The position numbers were made by a program, and so were the translations under genes. A DNA stretch of 5,517 nucleotides from an uncultured bacterium (GTDB lineage Bacteria > Verrucomicrobiota > Lentisphaeria > Victivallales > UBA1829), in NCBI GenBank assembly GCA_900549045.1, contig URNE01000188.1:1-5517 (forward strand), read 5' to 3'. Below the pieces are notes generated by a model that had not been told where the DNA came from, made no database searches, and saw only the letters and a program-made list of their open reading frames with translations. Shown here one piece after another: positions 1 through 5,517 of this stretch (its first letter is position 1; the number at the start of each line of letters is the position of its first letter).

Positions 1-1
1 C

Positions 2-511
2 CCGACGGATAATTCCAAAGAGGATTACTGGGGCTGGCAGTTCGCAAACAGCAAGTATGCAACCGTGAAAATCTTTCTCTGCGCGGGTAGAAAAGGTGAA
101 ACAGGAGTCTATAAGGAAAGATTGCTGACCATGCCGTTTTCGAGCGAAGAAGCCTATCGCGATGCATGGCGCGATACGGATTACGGTGTTCCCTACCGCA
201 TGATGCCGGGGAAATGGGGAACCCCGAGTAAAAAAGCGCGCGTGACGAGACCTTCTGAAAAACTGCTTGTTGCCGACAGCGCACATGTTGCATCCGGAGT
301 CATCACGCGCGGCGAATATTCGTTCTGCCCGCCGTATGATTTCGATACTTCGTGGAATGGGATTCTGTGGGTTGCGCACAAAAACAACACGCAGGTGAAC
401 ATTACGTTTGCGGACGGCCATGTCGGCAGCATTGTCAGCCGCGTGCCGGGTGTCGTCGGTTCGGAATTCATTTACAAAAATATTCTGAAAGACACGGCAG
501 TACACTGGTAA
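2..511 (+). CDS. Pseudopilin-like protein (H-X-DG type), 3' portion
   Basis: The reading frame is open from the window edge (first full codon at base 2) to the TAA at 509-511, giving 169 visible codons. The start and the expected N-terminal prepilin methylation helix lie outside the window. An in-frame GTG at 65 is not a convincing start, because coding-like sequence continues upstream of it. The visible part has the usual layout of the DUF1559 / type II secretion pseudopilin-like C-terminus: a Cys in the 'IFLCAGRKGE' stretch where family members often have 'CPs', then 'RPSEKLLVADSA', then a terminal His...Asp-Gly signature, 'AHKNNTQVNITFADGHV' (His codon 377-379, Asp-Gly 413-418). The His-to-Asp gap is 11 residues, not the 9 of the textbook H-X9-DG motif. 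Such proteins are abundant in Lentisphaerae and Planctomycetes and are presumed to be envelope or surface proteins; their exact role is unknown. The next gene starts 25 bp downstream, so the two are probably co-transcribed. Confidence 0.8.
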   Translation, partial: PTDNSKEDYWGWQFANSKYATVKIFLCAGRKGETGVYKERLLTMPFSSEEAYRDAWRDTDYGVPYRMMPGKWGTPSKKARVTRPSEKLLVADSAHVASGVITRGEYSFCPPYDFDTSWNGILWVAHKNNTQVNITFADGHVGSIVSRVPGVVGSEFIYKNILKDTAVHW

Positions 512-522
512 TTCAGAGGAAT

Positions 523-528
523 AAGGAG
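523..528 (+). promoter_or_regulatory. Ribosome binding site of the glycoside hydrolase gene
   Basis: AAGGAG lies 8 nt before the ATG at 537. It is a near-consensus Shine-Dalgarno sequence and fixes the start at 537, which is also the codon that begins a good signal peptide. Confidence 0.8.
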
Positions 529-536
529 ACTCAGTC

Positions 537-3500
537 ATGAAACATATCTTTGCCGCTGTATTGTCCATGCTCTGCGCGTTTGTTTCAGCTGCGCCGCAGC
601 TGCCGGTGTCGCTGAAAACCGAACCGGACGGGACGTTTACATTCAACGGAATTGCGTTTGAAATCACGGTTTCGAATGCCAGATGGCAGCCGTTTGCGAA
701 TAAGGACTGGCAGGAGAGAGACGGGAAATCCGGCAAAGCGGGCGTGGATCTCCGCGGATTTGTTCTGCCGGAAGCCGGAAGCGGTCGCGGCGAAATTACC
801 GAAACTGTAACTCCGCTTGAAAACGGTTCGATTGCGTTCCGTTCGACTCTGAACATGCAGGAGCCCTGTCAGCTGAACCGTGTTTCGGGGAGCTTTACCC
901 TGCCGGTTGGAAAATGTGCGGTCTCCGTGGATGGAAAAGAGATTGCGATTCCGGAAAAGCAGAACGGAAGCCCCCGTCTTTATCTCGGACATCCGAAAAC
1001 CGTGCGTCTGCGCGGGATCGGCGCGGAGGAGCTGGTCGTCAAGCCGCAGACGTGCGACTATGTGATGATTCAGGACAACCGAAAGTATGGAAGCAACAGC
1101 ATTGCCGTGTTCTTTGTCTTCCGCACCGGAAAAACGGGATTTTCAAAGTCGGAGCTCATTCTGAATCTTTCTGTCGAGCCGGTCGCTTCTCATCCGGTTG
1201 CATTGGAGCCGTTTATCAACCGCGCGTTCTCCGGACGCGCGGGCGGCACGCTTCCGGTGTGGACGCTTCAGGGGGAAGATGCTTCGCTTTCGATGTTCCG
1301 GGAGACGGAGGTGAATCCGCTCGGAATCTGTTTTGCGGTTTCTCCGCGCGGAGCGGCGGCGGTCGGCGGGAAAGAACGCGGCGGAGTTCCCGCCTCAATG
1401 ACCATTCCGGTTTCAATGAAACGTCCGGTCCGCGCACTGAATCTTTTTCATACATCCGCGTGGACCCCGCCGGATGAATTCGGGGAAGTCCGGATTCAGT
1501 TTTCCGACGGTTCCGGAAAGACTTTTCCGGTAAGCGGGCTCCGGGACTGCGGAAACTGGGTGGGGCCGCGCCCGCTGCCCAATGCGGCAATCGCATGGAC
1601 GGGAATGCGGTCGGACAGTATGCTTGGTGTGTATTGTTCGACTTTTCCTTTTCCAGCGGGAAAAAATCCGGTTTCCGTGACTTTCCATACAAACAGCAGC
1701 CAGGTGATCTGGCTGATTCTCGGCATGACTTTTACTGAAGGGGAAATTTTCTTTCCCGCTCAGGAAAGCTCGGTTAAGATTGTCGCGGGAAAGGAGTGGT
1801 TCCCGCTGGAGTTCCGCAATTCGACGCGTCCGGGCAGCCCGCTGGATTTTTCGGGACTGCTGGACGCTCCGGCGGGAAAATACGGTGCGGCGGTTCCCGC
1901 GCCGGATGGAACGCTCCGTTTCCGGAATGCTCCGGAGAAGCGGCTGCGTCTTTTCGGAACCAATTTCTGCAATACGATGAATTTCCCCGCGCATGAAGTT
2001 GCAGATTCTGTTGTCCGCCAGATTGCGCGCAACGGTTACAATGCAGTGCGCTTTCATCACCATGACGACGGGCTTGTCGATCCCGCTTCCGCAGATTCTG
2101 TGACGCTGAACAAAGAAAATCTCGACCGTCTGGACTATCTGTTCGCCGCATTCAAAAAACAGGGGATTTATGTTGTCACCGACCTCTACGCCAGCCGCCG
2201 TTTCCGGAGTGGCGACAACCTGCCGTACTGGAATGCCAAGGGCGCGTTTCAGAGCGACCCGCGCGCAAGAGAGAACTGGAAAGCGTTCGTCCGGGCATGG
2301 CTGACGCACCGCAACCCGTATACCGGACTTACCTGGGCGGAGGATCCCGCTCTGGTGATGGTAAATCTGATCAACGAGGATGACCCGCTTTGGGACTGGA
2401 ATACGGAACCGGCGGTGCGCGGCCGCCACATTCAGCTCTTTGCGAAATGGAAAAAGAAAAACGGCTGCTCTTCTGCAAAAGCGGACACGGGCGACAGGGA
2501 TTTCATCCGTTTCCTTTTTGAGCTGAAGCGCGGAGAACTCGCGGAACTGACGGCGTTTGTCAAAGAAGAACTGAAACTTCAGGCGAATGTGACAAGCATC
2601 AACTGGCATCAGAAAAAAATCTTTACGCTTCTGCGCGAAAAATTCGATGTGACAGACGACCACTATTATCACGACCACCGCGTGGATGTCCGCATCAAGG
2701 GACGCACGGTCAACGGGCATCATCAGCTGGCCGGGATTGCAACGGGGCTGGATCTGCCCGCGGTTCTGACGACAAGTCGCATTCCGGGCAAGCCGTTTTT
2801 TGTGACGGAATACAATCATTGCCGCCCGAACCGTTTCCGTGCGGAGACCGGGCCGGTGATGGGCGCGTATCCGGCATTGCAGGACTGGACGGGAATTTTC
2901 CGTTTCTGCTACTCGCACAATGTTCTCCTCTACATGAAGAACCGCAATGCATTCAGCTGCTTTGAATCGGTCGCAGATCCCGTCATGCAGCTTTCGGACC
3001 GGATTACGGCGGCAATGTTTTTGCGGGGCGACGTCCGCCCGGCGGAAGAGGGATACTCCTTTGCCGTTTCGGAAAACATTCTCACCACAGGGGAGCCGCT
3101 TGAGTTTCCCGAACCGTTCACGAAACTCGGACTTCTGGTCCGCACGGGTTCGCACCGGAAGGGAATGAGTCTGCCGGAAGGAATGCGGGAGTTCAGCGAA
3201 GCGAATCTTTCCGGAGCGGTTTCTGCACTCTGGCGGGAAAGTCTCGCCGGCAGACGCGCGGTCAGTTCCACAGGGGAAATCACCGCAGATTTCGCCGGCA
3301 GACAGATGACGGTGTGCACTCCCCGCTCGGAGTCGTTCACGGGAACAGGCGATGCTGTGACGGGCGGAATCCTTTCGGTGCGTAGAATGGATACTTTCGG
3401 AACCGTCGCCGCGCTGTCGCTGGACGGAGACGGGCTGCGCGAAAGCCGCAAAATCCTTCTGCTGCATCTCACGGATACGGCGAACTCGGGCGATACCTTT

Positions 3501-3722
3501 TTTGATCCGGACTGCCGCATCGTGGATGATTACGGAAGCCTTCCGCTCCTGGTCCGCCGCGGCAGCGCGGAAGTGGAGCTCGCGCTGGATGGTCCAGTCA
3601 AAGTCACCGCACTTTCCGCGGATGGGGATGAGCTGGGAGCGGTCCGGGTTGAAAACAACCGTTTCCGTGTTGCGACGGATCTTTTCAAAGGCGGCGTAAT
3701 GGCGTACTGCATCACCCGCTGA
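537..3722 (+). CDS. Large secreted clan GH-A-like glycoside hydrolase
   Basis: This 1061-residue protein begins with a clear Sec signal peptide: MKH, a hydrophobic stretch to about residue 16, and an Ala-X-Ala-like cleavage site near residues 17-19. There is no lipobox, so it should be periplasmic or secreted. Residues ~20-430 look beta-rich and are not assigned; they may be beta-sandwich or carbohydrate-binding modules. A (beta/alpha)8 barrel is inferred from about residue 470 ('LRLFGTNF') to about 840. Its landmarks are 'NAVRFHHHDD' (502-511), 'NLINEDDP' with N613-E614 as the likely acid/base after strand 4, 'INWHQ' (688-692), a His/Asp-rich 'DDHYYHDH' (707-714), and 'FVTEYNH' with E758 as the likely nucleophile at strand 7. 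The order and 144-residue spacing of the two glutamates fit a retaining clan GH-A enzyme. Residues ~850-1061 look like a C-terminal beta-sandwich. Substrate and GH family cannot be assigned by eye. The gene lies between a pseudopilin-like gene and a deacetylase gene with short gaps, suggesting one operon. Confidence 0.85.
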   Translation: MKHIFAAVLSMLCAFVSAAPQLPVSLKTEPDGTFTFNGIAFEITVSNARWQPFANKDWQERDGKSGKAGVDLRGFVLPEAGSGRGEITETVTPLENGSIAFRSTLNMQEPCQLNRVSGSFTLPVGKCAVSVDGKEIAIPEKQNGSPRLYLGHPKTVRLRGIGAEELVVKPQTCDYVMIQDNRKYGSNSIAVFFVFRTGKTGFSKSELILNLSVEPVASHPVALEPFINRAFSGRAGGTLPVWTLQGEDASLSMFRETEVNPLGICFAVSPRGAAAVGGKERGGVPASMTIPVSMKRPVRALNLFHTSAWTPPDEFGEVRIQFSDGSGKTFPVSGLRDCGNWVGPRPLPNAAIAWTGMRSDSMLGVYCSTFPFPAGKNPVSVTFHTNSSQVIWLILGMTFTEGEIFFPAQESSVKIVAGKEWFPLEFRNSTRPGSPLDFSGLLDAPAGKYGAAVPAPDGTLRFRNAPEKRLRLFGTNFCNTMNFPAHEVADSVVRQIARNGYNAVRFHHHDDGLVDPASADSVTLNKENLDRLDYLFAAFKKQGIYVVTDLYASRRFRSGDNLPYWNAKGAFQSDPRARENWKAFVRAWLTHRNPYTGLTWAEDPALVMVNLINEDDPLWDWNTEPAVRGRHIQLFAKWKKKNGCSSAKADTGDRDFIRFLFELKRGELAELTAFVKEELKLQANVTSINWHQKKIFTLLREKFDVTDDHYYHDHRVDVRIKGRTVNGHHQLAGIATGLDLPAVLTTSRIPGKPFFVTEYNHCRPNRFRAETGPVMGAYPALQDWTGIFRFCYSHNVLLYMKNRNAFSCFESVADPVMQLSDRITAAMFLRGDVRPAEEGYSFAVSENILTTGEPLEFPEPFTKLGLLVRTGSHRKGMSLPEGMREFSEANLSGAVSALWRESLAGRRAVSSTGEITADFAGRQMTVCTPRSESFTGTGDAVTGGILSVRRMDTFGTVAALSLDGDGLRESRKILLLHLTDTANSGDTFFDPDCRIVDDYGSLPLLVRRGSAEVELALDGPVKVTALSADGDELGAVRVENNRFRVATDLFKGGVMAYCITR

Positions 3723-3730
3723 TTTCATTT

Positions 3731-3734
3731 GAGG
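3731..3734 (+). promoter_or_regulatory. Ribosome binding site of the deacetylase gene
   Basis: GAGG (within TTTGAGGT) lies 7 nt before the ATG at 3742. It supports that start, 19 bp after the preceding stop codon and just before the AHPDD motif. Confidence 0.65.
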
Positions 3735-3741
3735 TATTGTC

Positions 3742-4032
3742 ATGGAACATATTTATTTTGTCAATGCGCATCCCGATGATCTCAGCGCCGTCATGGGGAC
3801 GGCGCTGAAGCTGAGCCGGAAGAAAAACTGCCGCCTACATGTCGTCGATCTGACGCATGGAGAGCGCGGTCTTGTCGGGAAAATCGCGCCGGAGGAGTGC
3901 GCGAAAATGCGCAGCGCCGAAGAAAGCGAAGTCTGCCGGAAGCTCGGCGCGGACATCGTCTGGCTGCGGTGCGCTACTGCCGCGCCATCAACGACTACCT
4001 CAAGGCGCAGGGGTACAATGACATTGCCGTGA
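3742..4032 (+). pseudogene. PIG-L/LmbE-family deacetylase, 3'-truncated
   Basis: The first ~76 codons match the N-terminus of PIG-L/LmbE zinc-dependent deacetylases, which remove N-acetyl groups from sugar conjugates. Visible features are a hydrophobic first beta strand, 'AHPDD' at residues 9-13 (H10 and D13 are the expected zinc ligands), 'VVDLTHGERG' (about residues 34-43), and 'LGADIVWLR' ending near residue 76. After base ~3969 the frame reads 20 residues of unrelated Ser/Thr/Arg-rich sequence to a TGA at 4030-4032. Those bases belong in another frame to a restriction-enzyme gene. Family members are usually about 220-300 residues, so roughly two thirds is missing, including the downstream His that completes the zinc site. 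The product should be inactive. The intact ancestor probably worked with the upstream hydrolase on acetylated sugars; this is inferred from position only. The missing 3' part is not found elsewhere in the window. Confidence 0.82.
3782..3808 (+). repeat. Perfect inverted repeat (hairpin) inside the deacetylase start region
   Basis: Bases 3782-3792 and 3798-3808 are exact reverse complements: an 11-bp, GC-rich stem (core CAGCGCCGTC / GACGGCGCTG) with a 5-nt loop. It begins about 40 nt after the start codon. No T-run follows, so it is not a standard Rho-independent terminator. It may be incidental to the coding sequence or may influence mRNA stability or translation. Confidence 0.5.
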
Positions 4033-5204
4033 TGATAGCCTTCTCCGGCGCAATCAAGGACCCCGCCGACCCGCAGGGACCCGAGTATACCGAAAGCGGC
4101 ATGAACCGCGACTCGAAGGGCAACCGCGTCTCCGAGAGCCAGACCAAGGCGGTGTTCCATGAAGAGGGCAACATCCTCGTGGTCGCCGAGAAATACCAGA
4201 CCGGCTTTGATGAGCCGCTGCTCCATACCATGGTGGTTGACAAGAAACTGCGTGACGTCAAGGCCGTGCAGACGCTGAGCCGCCTCAACCGCACCTATCC
4301 GGGCAAGGAGGACACCTTCATCCTCGACTTCGTGAACACCGACGAGGAAATCAAGGAGGCCTTCCAGCCGTACTACCAGGAGACCGGGCTGGAGGAAGAA
4401 CTCGACGTCAACCGCATCTACTCCAAGCGCGAGGAACTCCACGACTTCCATGTCTACAGCCATGCCGACATCAAGGCGGTCTGCAGCATCTATGCGGAGA
4501 AACGCGGCACGGAGAAGACCCGGCAGGGACGCATCTCCAGCGCCCTCAAACCCGTGGTGAACGCCTACAACGCTCTTCCGGAGAAAGAGCGTTCGCTTTT
4601 CCGGCGCACGATCCGCGCCTTCGTCAAGTGGGAGCGTTTCATCGACCAAGTGACCCGGATGTTCGACAGAGAGTTGCGCGAAGAGGCGATCTTCTGCGAC
4701 TATCTTTCCCGGTTACTTCCTGATGACCCGACTGAGCGCATTGACCTCGATAAAAGCCTCGCGCTGGAATTTTACAAGCTGGAGTAGACCTTCCAGGGAG
4801 CTATCGGACTTGAAGCGAAGGCATCCGACCTGCCTGCCCCGGAAATCAGGCCGTCCGCGCCGGAGATGGATGAAAAGCGGAGTCTGCTCGACGAGGTGGT
4901 AGCGGCGATCAATGAGCGCTATCAGGGCGAGTTCACCGAGGGTGATCGCGTCATCATCGGCGACCTCCTCGACCGTCTGCTGAAGGACACCAAACTGTGC
5001 AAAATAGCCCGTTCCTCCGACCCGCAGATTTTCAAGGACAGCCAGTTCCCGAGGTTCTTCGAGGAGACCGCGCAGGAGGCCTACATGGAAAGCACCGAGC
5101 GTTTCACCAAGATGTTCGAGGACAAGGCCAAGTACATGGCAATCATGAACGCCGTGGGTGCAGCCATCTACCACGAGTGCCGGAACAATACAAAGGTAAA
5201 GTGA
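3966..5204 (+). pseudogene. hsdR: Type I restriction enzyme R subunit (HsdR), C-terminal remnant
   Basis: HsdR-like sequence runs in one frame from about base 3966 ('AVRYCRAINDYL') to the TGA at 5202-5204, about 412 codons, against roughly 1000-1150 residues for a complete HsdR. HsdR is the DNA-translocating and cleaving subunit of type I restriction-modification complexes. Present are the end of the second RecA-like domain ('MIAFSGAIKD'; 'VAEKYQTGFDEPLLHT', with motif V-like TGFD at 4200-4211; motif VI-like 'QTLSRLNRTYPGK' at 4269-4307), then a helical C-terminal region ending in 'AAIYHECRN'. Missing are the nuclease domain, Walker A and the DEAD-box half. No start codon with a ribosome binding site is visible. 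The frame is also cut by a TAG at 4785-4787 inside the conserved-looking 'EFYKLE*TFQGAIGLEAK'. Coding resumes directly after the stop in the same frame, so this is a nonsense change and not a frameshift. The piece uses AAG, GAG and C-ending codons more than the hydrolase gene does, suggesting a different origin. No hsdM or hsdS is seen. It is non-functional as read. Confidence 0.88.
4785..4787 (+). other. In-frame amber codon in the hsdR remnant
   Basis: The codon is TAG, preceded by 'EFYKLE' and followed in the same frame by 'TFQGAIGLE'. One base change from AAG (Lys) or CAG (Gln) would explain it. Another 138 codons of HsdR-like sequence follow before the natural TGA. Confidence 0.85.
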
Positions 5205-5270
5205 TTTTATTAACAGCCAATAGGAGAAAAAAATCGGTTCATCGACGATCTTTGCCATAGATTGAGGGCA
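5205..5270. other. Short spacer with no recognised gene
   Basis: This is an A-rich stretch between the hsdR stop and the tRNA terminator. It contains an orphan Shine-Dalgarno-like TAGGAG at 5220-5225, followed by an A-run, but no ATG, GTG or TTG at useful distance and no recognisable protein. Confidence 0.5.
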
Positions 5271-5311
5271 AAAACAAAGCAGCCCGCCAAAATCGTGAAC
5301 TTGGCGGGCTG
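5271..5311 (-). terminator. Rho-independent terminator downstream of tRNA-Ala
   Basis: On the minus strand, an 11-bp perfect stem (arms 5301-5311 and 5280-5290, CAGCCCGCCAA / TTGGCGGGCTG) with a 10-nt loop is followed, after one C, by a T-rich run (TTTGTTTTT, complement of 5270-5278). It lies 12 nt beyond the encoded CCA of the tRNA. The plus-strand reading lacks a good T-run, so it mainly serves the tRNA transcript. Confidence 0.82.
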
Positions 5312-5323
5312 GCAAAATCAAAC

Positions 5324-5400
5324 TGGTGGAGTATAGGAGACTTGAACTCCTGACCCCCACACTGCCAGTGTGGTGCTCTAGCCAACTGAGCTAATACCCC
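5324..5400 (-). tRNA. tRNA-Ala (anticodon GGC), CCA encoded
   Basis: The minus strand folds into a complete 77-nt cloverleaf: acceptor GGGGTAT / ATACTCC, D arm GCTC-9 nt-GAGC, anticodon stem CCACA / TGTGG with loop CTGGCAG, variable loop GGGTC, T arm AGGAG / CTCCT with loop TTCAAGT, discriminator A, and a genome-encoded CCA (complement of 5324-5326). Bases 34-36 read GGC, which decodes the alanine codon GCC. The acceptor stem has G3-U70, the alanine identity pair, which independently confirms the assignment. A promoter and a terminator flank it closely, so it is probably a single-gene transcription unit. Its 3' end faces the hsdR remnant. Confidence 0.95.
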
Positions 5401-5414
5401 GTTTCGATGAAAGT

Positions 5415-5442
5415 AATATATACCCGTTCTGAAAAATGTCAA
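5415..5442 (-). promoter_or_regulatory. Sigma70-type promoter of tRNA-Ala
   Basis: On the minus strand a perfect -35 TTGACA (complement of 5437-5442) is followed after 16 nt by the -10-like TATATT (complement of 5415-5420). Transcription would start about 5407-5409, a few bases before the mature tRNA 5' end at 5400, as expected for a tRNA gene. Confidence 0.8.
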
Positions 5443-5474
5443 GCGGAAAAATGAAATTATCTGACGTTTTTCTC

Positions 5475-5502
5475 TTGGATTTCCGGTTTCCGATGCTATA
5501 GT
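5475..5502 (+). promoter_or_regulatory. Probable plus-strand promoter for a gene beyond the window
   Basis: TTGGAT (5475-5480, -35-like) and TATAGT (5497-5502, -10-like) are 16 nt apart, and a TG at 5494-5495 gives an extended -10 (TGCTATAGT). It faces away from the tRNA promoter. The gene it would serve is outside the window, so this rests on motif match alone. Confidence 0.45.
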
Positions 5503-5517
5503 ATTACCAAAACCGAG

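Noticed and set aside
1413..3743. Very long minus-strand open frame (776 codons) opposite the hydrolase gene
   Set aside because: It is Arg/His/Pro-rich with no recognisable motif or suitable ribosome binding site, and it lies wholly opposite a gene with a signal peptide and catalytic motifs. Codon bias of the sense gene explains the lack of antisense stops.
3955..3985. Insertion-sequence or tRNA-attachment boundary at the deacetylase/hsdR junction
   Set aside because: No terminal inverted repeat, transposase or copy of the tRNA-Ala 3' end is visible here. Only a short overlap of the two homologies is seen.
4569..4593. 9-bp inverted repeat (AACGCTCTT / AAGAGCGTT) with a 7-nt loop in hsdR
   Set aside because: It has no T-run and lies in clearly HsdR-derived coding sequence, so it is probably chance.
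3753..4649. Minus-strand open frame (298 codons) spanning the deacetylase/hsdR junction
   Set aside because: It crosses the join between two unrelated genes and is their complement. The composition is Leu/Val/His-rich and shadow-like.
4866..5204. Possible separate 112-residue protein starting at ATG 4866
   Set aside because: It is in the same frame as the upstream HsdR sequence, and HsdR-like sequence continues between the TAG and this ATG. It is the tail of the pseudogene, not an independent gene.
5214..5336. Open frame after hsdR ('NRFIDDLCHRLRAK...') downstream of an orphan TAGGAG
   Set aside because: It has no start codon at proper distance, no recognisable family, and runs into the terminator and the tRNA.
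4713..5360. Minus-strand open frame (215 codons) starting within the tRNA
   Set aside because: It begins inside the tRNA, runs through its terminator and then antisense to hsdR. No motif supports it.
5239..5442. Minus-strand 67-codon frame containing 'GVLAQLARAPHWQCGGQEFKS'
   Set aside because: This is the familiar false translation of a tRNA gene; the cloverleaf explains the sequence.

Overview
The window reads as a piece of a Lentisphaerae-type genome (Victivallales-like; Planctomycetes-related bacteria are the alternative). This rests on the pairing of a pseudopilin-like protein with a C-terminal His-X(n)-Asp-Gly signature and a very large secreted glycoside hydrolase, an association common in that group. 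It is an inference from gene content; no marker gene is present.

Left part (1-3741): a same-strand, tightly spaced gene set. It starts with the 3' end of a pseudopilin-like gene. After 25 bp comes a 1061-residue secreted protein with a clan GH-A-like catalytic barrel, whose candidate catalytic glutamates are E614 and E758. After another 19 bp comes a PIG-L/LmbE-type deacetylase gene. The spacing and ribosome binding sites suggest an operon for polysaccharide or glycoconjugate processing.

Middle part (3742-5204): the deacetylase is broken. About 76 codons in, near 3964-3971, its sequence changes abruptly and in another frame into the C-terminal ~410 codons of a type I restriction enzyme R subunit (HsdR). 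The HsdR piece lacks the nuclease and the ATP-binding half of the motor. It keeps the late helicase motifs and the C-terminal domain, and it carries one in-frame amber codon (4785-4787). Both genes are therefore remnants. The junction is either a real rearrangement or an assembly chimera.

Right part (5205-5517): a short AT-rich spacer, then on the minus strand a complete tRNA-Ala(GGC) with encoded CCA, its own sigma70-like promoter and a Rho-independent terminator. A probable plus-strand promoter with an extended -10 at the right edge points to a gene beyond the window.

No CRISPR array, intact insertion sequence or complete new system is visible. The most notable feature is the deacetylase/HsdR chimera lying next to a tRNA gene.
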